Made by a program: the position numbers and the translations under genes
The notes under the pieces: model-generated
Database searches by the model: none
What the model was told of the DNA's origin: nothing
The model's input: only the letters and a program-made list of their open reading frames with translations
Shown: positions 1-9,138 of the stretch, piece after piece
Position numbering within the stretch: position 1 is the stretch's first letter
Layout of the letters: each line of letters starts with the position of its first letter
NCBI GenBank assembly: GCA_023429995.1
Contig: JAEZCE010000052.1
Span: forward strand, 252,103-316,102
Source of the DNA: Bacillota bacterium
GTDB taxonomy: Bacteria > Bacillota > UBA4882 > UBA8346
Length of the DNA stretch: 64,000 nucleotides
Direction: 5' to 3'

Positions 1-189
1 CAATTTTATTATTCCAAGGAAGGGAATGATTGGGCGGCTTTGGGGCCGGTGCTCGATGCGGGTAAGCTCTCCGATGAACATTGTCAGGAAGGGACTTTTA
101 CCGGTTCAATGGTAGGGCTTTGTTGTCAGGATTTAACTGGACGGGGCCAAGCGGCCGATTTTGATTTTTCTGAATATCAGGAACGATAA
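1..189 (+). CDS. Glycoside hydrolase family 43 beta-xylosidase, C-terminal end (partial)
   Basis: The window opens inside a gene; the first 189 bases are open in frame 1 and end in TAA. The 62 residues resemble the end of the C-terminal beta-sandwich domain of GH43 xylan 1,4-beta-xylosidases: a FYYS...W..LGPVLDAG stretch, then LSDE, FTGSMVGLCCQDLTG and ADFDF. Such enzymes release xylose from xylo-oligosaccharides, and the sandwich domain helps shape the active site. The catalytic propeller lies outside the window, so activity cannot be judged. A rho-independent terminator follows about 80 bases downstream. The family call rests on recalled motifs only. Confidence 0.75.
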   Translation, partial: QFYYSKEGNDWAALGPVLDAGKLSDEHCQEGTFTGSMVGLCCQDLTGRGQAADFDFSEYQER

Positions 190-267
190 AACTCAGGTTA
201 ACTGGGAATGAAGGGTGTAACCCAGGGATCCATTTTTTAAAAAGAATATTTTTAACCTAAATGTAAT

Positions 268-296
268 GATATCCCCAAAAGGATATCTTTTTTTTT
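268..296 (+). terminator. Rho-independent terminator after the GH43 gene
   Basis: A perfect 7-bp stem, GATATCC/GGATATC, with a 6-base loop is followed by a run of nine T. It ends the transcript of the partial xylosidase gene. Confidence 0.8.
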
Positions 297-387
297 GATA
301 CAAAATATAAAAAAATTAGTACAATATAGGGAAGGGTAAATTTTTATGGACAATCCAAAAAAGTTCTAAATTGAACGGAAGAAAGTA

Positions 388-1488
388 GTGAAAAGCTTGA
401 AAAAACCTCTTTTTTTGCTGATTATCATTCTTCTTTTTTTTATCCTCATCAATCAGGGCTGGTCCGAGGAACGGCTGGAAACTTATGCCGGTGTTTTGCT
501 GGGGTTTCGCAATGATAGCGAAGATACCAGCTCATACCGGACCCTTTGGATTACCAATGAATCCGGTGAAATTAAAGTCAATCAACGATCGGGTATCTTA
601 TTTCCCGATGGTGAGAATTTCTGGGTGATCCGTGAAAAGTGGTATGAGAAAGAAACATACAGTACACTTGGGAATACCAAGATCCGTATCGAATATTTAT
701 TAGCCCATCCACTCGCGGAACCCCTCTCCTTGAATGAGAAATTTCGTAATTACCTTAACTCGGTGGAAGAAGATTGGGCTCAGGTCAATGAATCATCGAA
801 ACTGATGTTTGTTGGAGCCAGTTATGCCTGTATCAAACAGGAAAACAGCTATGATTCCGGCGCGCTTCGTCGAGAGGAATCTGCCGTTTTTGTCCGTGAA
901 ATACCGGATCTTAATCGTTCTTTCATTTACAATGATCATAATGATAGCTTTGATGGTAAAAGAAACGTCTCCATTGAAAAGCTTTTCGGCTCTTCAGCCA
1001 CTGTTTATATAAAAGACTACCGGGCGATGAAGATTTCGGAAACGGAGGAGGAATTGTTTGGGAAATCTCCGACGGTCGCTAACCTAACCGACGAATATGG
1101 CTGGGGAGTGACGCGCAAGTCCAATCGGTGGCAGCCGCAAATTGCCAAGAAATGGTTTTTTGAAAATGGGGCTACCCAATTTTATACTTATCAACTCTAT
1201 GATTTGCCACTGGAAGTTCCTGAAAATTTAGTCCGCTATCCTGAAGCCGGTAACAGTCTTCGGGAACTCAAAAAGACCGTCCCTAACGCAATGGATGCCG
1301 TTGTTTCACCCAATCAAGATTTATGGATCGCCTTTACATCCGGCAAGGCGCTGATCTTTTCGGGGAAAGATTCAAAAGATCCCGTCCAAGTCAGAGTTAG
1401 TAGTAAAGAATCGCTGATTATGTGCGAGTGGGCGTTGGGAAAGGATGTTTCCCGGTGGGATGAGAAGTTATCGGAATCCTTAAAATAA
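388..1488 (+). CDS. Secreted protein of unknown function (366 aa)
   Basis: The gene starts at GTG 388 with a purine-rich ribosome site (GGAAGAAAG) just upstream. Residues 1-26 form a lysine-led, strongly hydrophobic signal peptide or anchor (LFLLIIILLFFILI). The remainder is hydrophilic, about 340 residues, with no domain I recognise. It stands alone between a terminator and the PAS/HD-GYP gene. A possible promoter lies upstream (TTGATA at 295, TACAAT at 320), but the 19-base spacer is long. Role unknown; extracytoplasmic location inferred from the N-terminus. Confidence 0.7.
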   Translation: MKSLKKPLFLLIIILLFFILINQGWSEERLETYAGVLLGFRNDSEDTSSYRTLWITNESGEIKVNQRSGILFPDGENFWVIREKWYEKETYSTLGNTKIRIEYLLAHPLAEPLSLNEKFRNYLNSVEEDWAQVNESSKLMFVGASYACIKQENSYDSGALRREESAVFVREIPDLNRSFIYNDHNDSFDGKRNVSIEKLFGSSATVYIKDYRAMKISETEEELFGKSPTVANLTDEYGWGVTRKSNRWQPQIAKKWFFENGATQFYTYQLYDLPLEVPENLVRYPEAGNSLRELKKTVPNAMDAVVSPNQDLWIAFTSGKALIFSGKDSKDPVQVRVSSKESLIMCEWALGKDVSRWDEKLSESLK

Positions 1489-1555
1489 TAAGTTTCATCT
1501 TCTGATGAGGGATAATTTGATTTTTCATTGCTATCCTTGAAGATAGGCCTTGGAT

Positions 1556-2011
1556 ATGAATACAAAAGTAATGGTTATATTTGAAATTGGAGTATTGGTG
1601 GCATCCTGTATTGTTATCGTCCTTTTAATCTGGAGCGTTACCCTTCAGAGAATGGTCAATCATAAGACCAAAGAACTGAGGGCTATGGTTCAGACTGTCG
1701 GTGCAAGAGAGAAAAAATTAGCGGCGCTGCTTCATGCGATTCCGGATATGGTTTTTGTTATGGACAAAAATGGAACTTATTTGGAGTGTTATGCCAACGA
1801 TGACGCATTTTCTCTCCACCATCCGCTGAACTCCATTGTTCACAAATCGGTTTGTGAGTTATTGCCGGAAAAAAGCGCCGCTGACATCATTGATACCATT
1901 GAAAAAGTATTAACAAATAAGGAAATACAGATAATCGAGTATTCGGCGGAGATAAACGGGGGGTCCGTTATTTGGAAAGCCGAATGGTTTTGTACGAAGA
2001 AGAAAATATAA
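1556..2011 (+). CDS. PAS-domain N-terminal half of a split HD-GYP signalling protein
   Basis: An N-terminal membrane segment (about residues 8-25) and a short helical linker are followed by a PAS domain (AIPDMVFVMDKNGTYLE onward). ATG 1556 is chosen; TTG 1550 is also possible. The frame ends at TAA 2009-2011 inside what should be the PAC motif of the PAS fold. The missing continuation (SRMVLYEEENIMQIVRDIT) is in the next frame and belongs to the following gene. One missing base near 1978 would explain this. It is either a frameshifted gene, a sequence error, or two coupled genes, since the stop and an ATG overlap as TAATG at 2009-2013. Confidence 0.6.
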   Translation: MNTKVMVIFEIGVLVASCIVIVLLIWSVTLQRMVNHKTKELRAMVQTVGAREKKLAALLHAIPDMVFVMDKNGTYLECYANDDAFSLHHPLNSIVHKSVCELLPEKSAADIIDTIEKVLTNKEIQIIEYSAEINGGSVIWKAEWFCTKKKI

Positions 2012-2712
2012 TGCAGATCGTCAGAGACATCACCGATAAAAAATCAGCAGAGCTTGAAATATATGAAATGAGTGTTCGGGATGGACTTACTGGATTGTAT
2101 CGGGAAAAATTACACCAACAGCTAAGCGTTAAAAGCAAAATCGTGACAGTGTTGCTGCGAATGTTGGAAGCCAGAGATTTTGCCACAGAGGGGCATTGCG
2201 AAAGACTACAGAACTTGGCAGCAAGACTGGCAGCCCGAATCGGTCAAAGCGAACAGGAAATTAACGATATCATCCTTTTGGCCCAGTTTCACGACATCGG
2301 TAAAGTCGGTATTTCCGATGCGATTCTTTTTAAACCGGGGAAATTAAGTCCTTTGAAATATGCGGAAATGAAACGCCATTCGGAAATTGGCTATCGGATC
2401 TCCAGCGCCCTTCTTGATTTGGTCCATATTGCGGATTGGATCGATAAGCATCATGAGTGGTGGAACGGATTAGGTTATCCGCTGGGTCTCCGGGGTCATG
2501 TTATACCGGTCCAATGCCGAATCTTATCCATCGTCGATGCCTTTGACGCAATGACCAGTGACCGTCCATATCGGAAAGCATTAACAATCGACGAAGCCCT
2601 TCAAGAACTTTCACGATGTGCCGGAAATCAGTTTGATCCGGAATTTGTTGAATGTTTCATCGAAATGCTCAAAGATGATTCGCCAAGCTATATGGCGCAG
2701 GGGATTTCCTAA
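1972..2712 (+). CDS. HD-GYP domain phosphodiesterase, C-terminal half of a split PAS/HD-GYP protein
   Basis: HD-GYP proteins hydrolyse cyclic di-GMP and related dinucleotides. Residues 1-25 are the end of a PAS/PAC module (IVRDITDKK), then comes VRDGLTGLYRE, the entry motif normally seen before a GGDEF domain, but GGDEF is absent. The HD-GYP core follows: H75 (GHCER), HD at 107-108 (FHDIGKVG), H136 (KRHSEIGYRI), HH at 160-161 (HHEWWNGLGYP), and D189 (IVDAFDAMTSDRPYR). The GYP signature is intact, and N replaces the usual D in the HHE-WDG-GYP motif. The start is uncertain: TTG 1972, ATG 1984 or ATG 2011, the last overlapping the upstream stop. Confidence 0.75.
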   Translation: MESRMVLYEEENIMQIVRDITDKKSAELEIYEMSVRDGLTGLYREKLHQQLSVKSKIVTVLLRMLEARDFATEGHCERLQNLAARLAARIGQSEQEINDIILLAQFHDIGKVGISDAILFKPGKLSPLKYAEMKRHSEIGYRISSALLDLVHIADWIDKHHEWWNGLGYPLGLRGHVIPVQCRILSIVDAFDAMTSDRPYRKALTIDEALQELSRCAGNQFDPEFVECFIEMLKDDSPSYMAQGIS

Positions 2713-2893
2713 ACGCGATCCGGAAAGTTTTTTAGGAGATTTTGCAAGTCATTTACCGGATTCATGGTAAATTAAAGCAGGATGAAAGCATTGCGAAAGG
2801 GTATCGTAAAAGTATGGCGAATTACTCAAGTCGTGCTGGATGGATTTTGATTCTTCATTAAAAATCATAGAACAATGAGAGGTTGTTGTTTCA

Positions 2894-4171
2894 ATGGATT
2901 CATTGCAAAGTCTGCAAAAAGAACTGGAAGTTTCAATTGATAAAATTGATGAGATTGCCCAAAATTTTAAAAAAGCAATCGAAAGTGGGCTGAAAGGTGA
3001 AAACAGTCCCTTGTTAATGATTCCTTCCTATATCGGCAAGCCTTCGGGAGAAGAGTCGGGAACCTTTCTTGCAGTCGACATGGGTGGTTCCAATGTCAGA
3101 GTGGCCAAATTCTCTATCAAAGACCGCAATATCACAAAAATCGCCGAGGTTTCATCCGGGTTGCGAAGTGCTGATGGAACATGGGATTATACCACCAGTG
3201 AAACAACAGCGGAAGAATTATTTGACTTTTTTGCTGAAAAAATTGCTCAAATTGTTGGTCCGGGAGAGCGGTATTATTTAGGGCATACCTTTTCTTTTCC
3301 AACCAAGCAAACAGACATTAATCATGCGACTTTGATCATGTGGATGAAGGAAATCAGCGTTACCGGCGTAGTCGGTAAAAATCCAAATCAACTTTTATTG
3401 GAAGCCTTACAACGCAAAAAACTTGAGGTGTATCCCTGCGCTATTCTAAACGATACGGTCGGGACTTTGCTGGTTGCGGCCTGTCAATATGCGGACGCGG
3501 ATATTGGCACAATACTGGGAACGGGACATAATACTTGTTATGTGGAGCCTCATCATCCATTAACCGGAAAACCGATGATTGTGAATATGGAAGCGGCTAA
3601 TTTTGATTGGAAACTTCCCTTTACAGAATATGATAACTTTTTGGATGCTGCGAGTAACAAACCGGGCGGCGCTCGACTGGAAAAGATGATGAGCGGAGTA
3701 TACTTAGGGGAACTTGTGAGGATCATTCTTTGTAAGTCGGCAGACCAGGGGAGCCTTTTGAAAAATAACCAAAAACTAATGTCTTCCTTTGGTGAAAAAA
3801 ATAGTCTGCCCTCAAAAGAAGTATCGGAATTCATTTCAAATCGAAACTATATTCAAACGGTTTTTGATTGTTCCGCTCCGGAGGCTGAAACGATTCAAGA
3901 AATCTCGAGGCTGGTCGTAGAAAGAGCCGCCCGGTTGGTTGCAGGGACCTATATCGGTACGGCGCTCCACATTGATCCCGCCCTTGAAGATCAGCATATG
4001 GTGGCTGTAGACGGATCGATCTACGAGAAGATGACTGGGTTTAAAGATGAGTTGCGTAAAGGACTGGATGAAGCTCTTGGAAATAAGGCCGATAAAATAA
4101 GGGTCCAGCTTGTAAAGGACGGTTCGGGCGCCGGTGCTGCAGTGGCTGCCGCCATGGTGAGAGGGGATTGA
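2894..4171 (+). CDS. Eukaryotic-type hexokinase
   Basis: The 425-residue protein matches the actin-fold hexokinase family typical of eukaryotes, not the ROK or Glk glucokinases usual in bacteria. Visible motifs are the phosphate-1 loop around D62 (FLAVDMGGSNVRVAKF), the sugar-binding FSFPTKQTDI (133-142), the catalytic aspartate D187 (AILNDTVGTLL), the phosphate-2 region IGTILGTGHNTCYVE, NMEAANFD, YLGELVR, and a C-terminal adenosine motif GSIYEKMTGF. It would phosphorylate glucose or a related hexose with ATP in the cytoplasm. The length matches a single hexokinase unit (about 450 aa). The RBS (GAGAGG) is weak. It is monocistronic, ending at the palindrome at 4218. Horizontal acquisition is possible, but base composition does not stand out. 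Confidence 0.88.
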   Translation: MDSLQSLQKELEVSIDKIDEIAQNFKKAIESGLKGENSPLLMIPSYIGKPSGEESGTFLAVDMGGSNVRVAKFSIKDRNITKIAEVSSGLRSADGTWDYTTSETTAEELFDFFAEKIAQIVGPGERYYLGHTFSFPTKQTDINHATLIMWMKEISVTGVVGKNPNQLLLEALQRKKLEVYPCAILNDTVGTLLVAACQYADADIGTILGTGHNTCYVEPHHPLTGKPMIVNMEAANFDWKLPFTEYDNFLDAASNKPGGARLEKMMSGVYLGELVRIILCKSADQGSLLKNNQKLMSSFGEKNSLPSKEVSEFISNRNYIQTVFDCSAPEAETIQEISRLVVERAARLVAGTYIGTALHIDPALEDQHMVAVDGSIYEKMTGFKDELRKGLDEALGNKADKIRVQLVKDGSGAGAAVAAAMVRGD

Positions 4172-4217
4172 ATCGTCTTTAGGTTTTTTGGAAATTGAAT
4201 GCTTTCCGGATTGAGCC

Positions 4218-4280
4218 AGGCTGTCCAAAAGGATTTATCGTGCGGAAATGACGATAGTTACTTTTGGGATAGCCTTTTTT
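4218..4280. repeat. Palindromic MITE-like repeat, copy A, probably acting as a bidirectional terminator
   Basis: An outer inverted repeat (AGGCTGTCCAAAAG against CTTTTGGGATAGCCT) encloses an inner stem TATCGT/ACGATA and is followed by TTTTTT. It sits between the convergent hexokinase and lysE genes. The same ends recur at 8807-8919 and 54788-54920. Confidence 0.65.
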
Positions 4281-4303
4281 ATGTGCAATTGATAAACCCT
4301 GAT

Positions 4304-4921
4304 TTATAAAAATATTTGCATGAAGTTATATAAGGAAAACCCAAGGATGATAAGGCCAGCTGAACGGTTGACCCAATGCAGCCATACCGGATTAAATTGA
4401 TGACGTAAGAAGCCTATCCCGCCGCTGAGTAAAAGCCACCAAAGCATGGATCCGGTAAAAACGCCAACTACGATGGAAAAGGTTGAATGGTAATCTCTTT
4501 GGGCGGCGCCCACACCCAGTCCGGCGAAAACAGCGGTAAAAGAAAGTATTGTCATCGGATTGGTGATGGTGAGTAGAAAGGTCGAGGCATAAGCGTGGAG
4601 GATGTTTCCCCCCGTATTGGTTTCCGAGTTTGCAGAAGGAATGGCCCTGAAAGTTTTCCAACCTAAATAAAGTAAAAACAAACTACCTAGCGTATGAATA
4701 TAGAGTCGAAGGGTGATGAGAAAATCAGATACCGCGGTCAGGCTGAAAGCGGCGATTGAACCATAAATGGCATCGGCCGTGGCGGCGCCTAAACCTGATA
4801 TAAGCCCGATGATCATTCCTTGGGTTAAAGTCCGGCGAATGCATAAAATTCCAATAGGGCCAACCGGAGCTGCAATCGAAAATCCCAAAATGAGCCCTTT
4901 CATAAAAAAAGTAAAATTCAT
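4304..4921 (-). CDS. LysE/RhtB-family amino-acid exporter
   Basis: A 205-residue, six-helix membrane protein of the LysE family. The N-terminus shows the typical GLILGFSIAAPVGPIGILCI segment with the family's APVGP motif, followed by GLGAATADAIYG. A later TNPMTILSF segment is also characteristic. These proteins export amino acids such as lysine, arginine, homoserine or threonine; the substrate here is unknown. The start ATG lies one base after the stop of the upstream Lrp-family regulator, so the two are an operon. The regulator probably senses the exported amino acid, as in lysG/lysE-type arrangements. Confidence 0.9.
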   Translation of the reverse strand: MNFTFFMKGLILGFSIAAPVGPIGILCIRRTLTQGMIIGLISGLGAATADAIYGSIAAFSLTAVSDFLITLRLYIHTLGSLFLLYLGWKTFRAIPSANSETNTGGNILHAYASTFLLTITNPMTILSFTAVFAGLGVGAAQRDYHSTFSIVVGVFTGSMLWWLLLSGGIGFLRHQFNPVWLHWVNRSAGLIILGFSLYNFMQIFL

Positions 4922-4922
4922 T

Positions 4923-5390
4923 TTAATCCTCCTGTGGAAAATTCACGGGTAAAACAGGGGTTTCTTTGTTGGTTGACAAGATAATGGTAGTCCGGGTTTT
5001 TAAGAGTCCGGGGATGGACTTAATCTCTTCGCTGATCAAATATTCCAGCCGTTTGGTGTCAGGGCAACGAACTTTCAGAATGTAATCTTCCTCGCCGGCA
5101 ATGTGGTGACATTCCAAAATTTCAGCCATCTTTTGGATTTGGTCCAGGAAGTGTTTTCGATGTTCGGGCCGATCCAGGGTTACCGATATGAACGCCGCTA
5201 TGCCCAAACCGATGCTTTCGGGATCAACTAAAGCTGAGTATCCCTTAATGACGCCGTTTTCCTCTAATTTATGGACCCTTTCGGCCGCCGCCGGAGCGGA
5301 TAACCCTAAAATACCTCCTAACTCAGCCCAGGTTGATCGTCCTTGTTTCATTAGATAAGTGATTAATTTGTAATCAAAGGAATCGAACAT
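4923..5390 (-). CDS. Lrp/AsnC-family transcriptional regulator
   Basis: 155 residues with an N-terminal winged helix-turn-helix (residues 5-55: LITYLMKQGRSTWAELGGIL then SAPAAAERVHKLEENGVIKGY) and a C-terminal RAM/AsnC effector domain (about 65-145: AFISVTLD..., ECHHIAGEEDYILKVRCPD). It is the first gene of a two-gene operon with the LysE exporter. Feast/famine regulators of this type bind amino acids and often control the adjacent exporter. The 239-base region to the divergent lptD promoter would hold its operator. Confidence 0.9.
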   Translation of the reverse strand: MFDSFDYKLITYLMKQGRSTWAELGGILGLSAPAAAERVHKLEENGVIKGYSALVDPESIGLGIAAFISVTLDRPEHRKHFLDQIQKMAEILECHHIAGEEDYILKVRCPDTKRLEYLISEEIKSIPGLLKTRTTIILSTNKETPVLPVNFPQED

Positions 5391-5536
5391 GAAAAACGAT
5401 CCTTTCGTAAGTATATTATAAATAATACCTTATAATAAAAAGAAAAGCAATTATAACTTTTAAAAATTATTCATTGAAAAACGTCCGGGGGCTAATTAAA
5501 TTTTGTCAAAAGGAATAAATTGGGGGAAAAGGCTTA

Positions 5537-5566
5537 TTGTTACATTTTGCCAATATGTGATATAAT
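5537..5566 (+). promoter_or_regulatory. Sigma-A-type promoter for lptD
   Basis: TTGTTA at 5537-5542, an 18-base spacer and a perfect TATAAT at 5561-5566, about 60 bases ahead of the lptD start. Confidence 0.6.
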
Positions 5567-5628
5567 TATCTTAATTTAAGGAAATGTTTGAATTAAAAAT
5601 AACCGTCAATGAACATTGAAGGTGCAAG

Positions 5629-7863
5629 ATGAAACGGACCCTGGGGATGGTCTGGCGGGTCTTGGTATTATTATTGATATTCCCTGCAACCTCTTGGGCT
5701 GAAAGCACACTGGCTAGAGTATCTGCCGACGAGGTAAATTATAACTACGAAACGGAGCAAATTGAGGCCTTCGGCAATGTAAAAATTGTCTATAAAAATA
5801 TTCAGATAGAGGCGGATTATGCTTTACTGGATCAAGAACAGGACAGTTTGCTCGCTGCCGGCTCCCTGACAGTGACCAATAACGGCAATGTTTATCATGG
5901 GAATAAGTTTTTATATTTATTAAGAACGGAACAAGGATGGATTTATCCTTTACAGACGGAGATTAAGGATCCTAATATTGACGGAACCGCTTTTATGAAC
6001 GCTGCGGAAGCGTTTATTAACGGAGAAGATGTTCGGGCAAAGCACTCCACCTTCACTACTTGTAATCTTGAAAATCCCCATTATCATCTTTCTGCCAAGA
6101 ATATTGACTATTACCCCCATGATGTTCTAATTATGCGCCATGTATGGTTTTATGAACATTCGGCACCTGTTTTTTATTTGCCGGTGCTTTATGTTTCATT
6201 AGATGAAACGAAAGATAATTTCGCCGTCCAATGGGGTAGGAGCAATACGGAAGGGTTTTTTGTCAATACCCAATACTATTATTATCATTTCCCTTTTCAA
6301 AACCAATCGGGGAATTTGGAAATCCGGCTGACTGAATATGGCGGGAATTTATATGCCATAAGTCAGTCCTTTCCAACCTCTAAAACGGGTGCTTTTTCTC
6401 TTAAGACCGGACTCCTGGAAAAAAGCAATATGGACAATCCTGATGTCGGCGGTTATTCAAGGGATGATGGTGCTACTTATGAATCCCAATACGATGATTA
6501 TATGCTGGGTTTTTCATCCAAAAGAAATTTAAATTCGCATGTATCGGTAACTCAAGATTTTACCCATTGGTTTCATTATACGGAAGATGGGGAATTATAT
6601 CCTAATAATACCTATAATCTTACAATTAGGGGTCAATCACCCTATCCCAGTCTATCCTTGACCTGGAAAGATCAATATGAAGATACTTACCGGACCGTTA
6701 ATTTGGCGACCTATTGGAGTACAAACCCGGATAAAACTTCCAGTGTTAATCTAAATGGCCAATGGTATTATTATGGCTATTTAGATTCAGACGGCCTGTA
6801 CCTGAATCGGTATTATACCTTGTCGGCCAGAAAAGATTGGAATTGGTCCAATTTGGCTCTTACGGTATCTGAAAACCGCAATTATTCCAATAGCACCAGC
6901 GGGACCAGCCTGTTACCGAACCTGATTTACACAATCCCCAAAATAACCTTGCCGGTTGTAAGCGACATTAAAATGGCAGCACAGTACACCAATATGGAAA
7001 AATACTCTTCATCTGGGGGAGCGTCGGATGGCCAACGTTACGCTTTGGGTTTCAGCAAATCGTCCGGTATGATTTGGGAAAGCGGTCCTTATTCTTTAAA
7101 CAATGAAACCTATTTAAAATACCGCAATTTTGTCGTAAACGGGACAAAAAACGATTTGAACTCCCTCTCAACCCAGATGGTTTTGAGGGATCAATTCACA
7201 ATAGAATTTTATACCAGATTCGATGTAGGCTATGGAGTAACTTCCGGGGCGACTTGTTCCTACTTTGGTTATGATGGGGATGATGACCTTTCCGGTTTGT
7301 ATGTACAAAACAGTTGGAATTATACGGGTGTGAAATTGAAAGCTTCGGCCGGTACAAAGTATAATTTTGAAACCAGGTATGCATACCCGCTAAATCTTTC
7401 ATTGGATTGGGAAACGATTTCCACTGTGAATTTGACTTTCAGCACTATCTATTATTGGGGAGAAGGGGTAGGACAAACCGATTTAACGGTCAAATACAAT
7501 CCCAATTCAAATTATATTCTTTCACTTGGTTTGGGTTATAACTTTTTAGATTCGGATTCTCCTTGGACTTCCCGAAGCCTCCTGGCGGATATTTCAGGCA
7601 AAATCAGTACCCGCTGGAGTTATTCCATAGCAGCCAACTATAGTTATTTGGAGCAAGAGTTCTCAAAAGCCGAATATAATTTGATTTTTGATTGGCATTG
7701 CCGGCAGATTGTTTTGCATTATGACGGGGTTGAAAAGGAATACTGGATGCAAATAATGATTAAAGCATTCCCAAATGATTCTATAAAACTAACCGGAAAG
7801 AATCCTTTGGATAATTTATTGAATCAAATCGAAAGCGAATCGATAACCAACAATATTCAATGA
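5629..7863 (+). CDS. lptD: LptD/OstA-like outer-membrane LPS-assembly protein
   Basis: 744 residues. A signal peptide (residues 1-24, ending at SWA) precedes an OstA-type N-terminal domain (about 28-130: RVSADEVNYNYETEQIEAFG, then IEADYALLDQEQDSLLAAG), the periplasmic beta-jellyroll that receives lipopolysaccharide. The remaining 600 residues are rich in alternating Tyr/Trp/Asn/Ser segments typical of a large beta-barrel. LptD with LptE inserts LPS into the outer leaflet; E. coli LptD is 784 residues. The start is supported by GAAGGTG seven bases before ATG. No lptA, lptC or lptE neighbour is visible. Presence of this gene implies an outer membrane, unusual for a spore former. Confidence 0.8.
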   Translation: MKRTLGMVWRVLVLLLIFPATSWAESTLARVSADEVNYNYETEQIEAFGNVKIVYKNIQIEADYALLDQEQDSLLAAGSLTVTNNGNVYHGNKFLYLLRTEQGWIYPLQTEIKDPNIDGTAFMNAAEAFINGEDVRAKHSTFTTCNLENPHYHLSAKNIDYYPHDVLIMRHVWFYEHSAPVFYLPVLYVSLDETKDNFAVQWGRSNTEGFFVNTQYYYYHFPFQNQSGNLEIRLTEYGGNLYAISQSFPTSKTGAFSLKTGLLEKSNMDNPDVGGYSRDDGATYESQYDDYMLGFSSKRNLNSHVSVTQDFTHWFHYTEDGELYPNNTYNLTIRGQSPYPSLSLTWKDQYEDTYRTVNLATYWSTNPDKTSSVNLNGQWYYYGYLDSDGLYLNRYYTLSARKDWNWSNLALTVSENRNYSNSTSGTSLLPNLIYTIPKITLPVVSDIKMAAQYTNMEKYSSSGGASDGQRYALGFSKSSGMIWESGPYSLNNETYLKYRNFVVNGTKNDLNSLSTQMVLRDQFTIEFYTRFDVGYGVTSGATCSYFGYDGDDDLSGLYVQNSWNYTGVKLKASAGTKYNFETRYAYPLNLSLDWETISTVNLTFSTIYYWGEGVGQTDLTVKYNPNSNYILSLGLGYNFLDSDSPWTSRSLLADISGKISTRWSYSIAANYSYLEQEFSKAEYNLIFDWHCRQIVLHYDGVEKEYWMQIMIKAFPNDSIKLTGKNPLDNLLNQIESESITNNIQ

Positions 7864-7933
7864 ATTCATACGCATTCCGTTAAATTTAGGCAAAAATTTT
7901 TCCTGCAAAAGGAATTTAATTCATAGAATCGAA

Positions 7934-7962
7934 TTGATAAATAAAAAGTAATGGTATATTAT
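7934..7962 (+). promoter_or_regulatory. Sigma-A-type promoter for the 8158 gene
   Basis: TTGATA at 7934-7939 and TATTAT at 7957-7962 with a 17-base spacer. A 5' leader of nearly 190 bases would precede the 8158 start; I see no known riboswitch in it. Confidence 0.5.
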
Positions 7963-8157
7963 ATAAGCGGGTAATTTCGGCTCAAAATTCTTTTTGGTTT
8001 TATCATGGAGGATATCTTAAAGTTTTAACGACAATATCGGGAAATAATATCAAAACGCTTTCCCCTGAGAATTAAGGATTAACGCGTAAGGGATAAAACG
8101 CAAAATTTTATTTTAAAATCAATATCAGGATTTACAACATTTATCAAGGAGGCCCAG

Positions 8158-8763
8158 ATGCGTAAAAAAGTAATTGGCAGGTTATATTTCAAAGGGTTAT
8201 TACTTGTTTGTACGATGATGGTGTTATTAGGGATCAACGTTGCTACTGTATTCGCCGCACCGTTTTTGGAAGAACCCGGAAAAATGAACGTTTTCTTTTC
8301 CTGGGATCATATGGGAAGTGGTGATTTTGGAGATAATAGTATCGGTTCTTTCAGGGGATCATCTTGCGGAATTGCTATTCCTGTCGGCTTTGCAACGGTT
8401 GGCGTAAAAACAACTTTTGATACATCCAAAAGGTATTATGAAATTTTTTCGGATTTCAACAGCAATGAAAGTTTGTTGACAAGCCTGTCGTACCTGCACA
8501 CCAAAGATAAATCCGATGATGGTATCGGTATATTTCGGGTAGCTGCCTTCAGGCCGTTAATCATGGATTCTGGAGGAATTGATCTCCTTTTAGGACCGGG
8601 CCTCTCGGTGATTACATCGGATAACGCAACAAATTTATCAATGTTTTTACAGGCCAAATCGAAATTTTATTTTATGGAAGGCAGTTTTTTTTATGCCAAC
8701 GGTTTGGTTGATTTTATGTATAAATCGACTGGTCTCGAGCTTGGAGTGGGATTTAGCTATTAG
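8158..8763 (+). CDS. Small outer-membrane-barrel-like exported protein (201 aa)
   Basis: ATG 8158 has a strong AGGAGG site. Residues 1-34 are a signal peptide ending AAPF or VFAAP. The mature part alternates short glycine-rich and aromatic strands (GIAIPVGFATVGVKTTF, GIDLLLGPGLSVIT, SKFYFMEGSFFYANGLVDF) and ends in LELGVGFSY. A C-terminal strand closing with an aromatic residue is the usual BAM-recognition mark of outer-membrane barrels. About eight strands would fit the length. No family name can be given. The neighbouring lptD supports an envelope role. Confidence 0.65.
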   Translation: MRKKVIGRLYFKGLLLVCTMMVLLGINVATVFAAPFLEEPGKMNVFFSWDHMGSGDFGDNSIGSFRGSSCGIAIPVGFATVGVKTTFDTSKRYYEIFSDFNSNESLLTSLSYLHTKDKSDDGIGIFRVAAFRPLIMDSGGIDLLLGPGLSVITSDNATNLSMFLQAKSKFYFMEGSFFYANGLVDFMYKSTGLELGVGFSY

Positions 8764-8806
8764 TCATTGAATGGATTCAGGAGAATAATCTACATAGGCA
8801 TAAACA

Positions 8807-8919
8807 GAGGCTGTTCAAAAAGTACTTTAGAATCAATGAGATATACGATATGGTGATGAACACAGCAATTTATATGTATTGTATATTTTAATCAATAAAG
8901 TTACTTTTGGAGCAGCCCC
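8807..8919. repeat. Palindromic MITE-like repeat, copy B
   Basis: GAGGCTGTTCAAAAAGTA at the left and TTACTTTTGGAGCAGCCCC at the right are imperfect inverted repeats. The interior (GAGATATACGATAT against ATGTATTGTATATTTTA) is degenerately self-complementary. It is related to the copies at 4218 and 54788, and no transposase is encoded. Confidence 0.65.
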
Positions 8920-9138
8920 TTTATACTTTTTTGGGGAATGAGCCGAAGGGTGATTGATTAACGGGGAAAAATTAATTTAACCGCTAAATGAAAATCCTCA
9001 AAAATTTGAATGGTTATTTGGAGATTCAAAGAAAATTCAAATTTAATGGAACGATAATATTGATAGAACAATGCACCTCTGTCTGCATGGTAAGAATCTC
9101 TAATAAGTTCAATGGTTTCATTGATTACAGGAGGTAAA

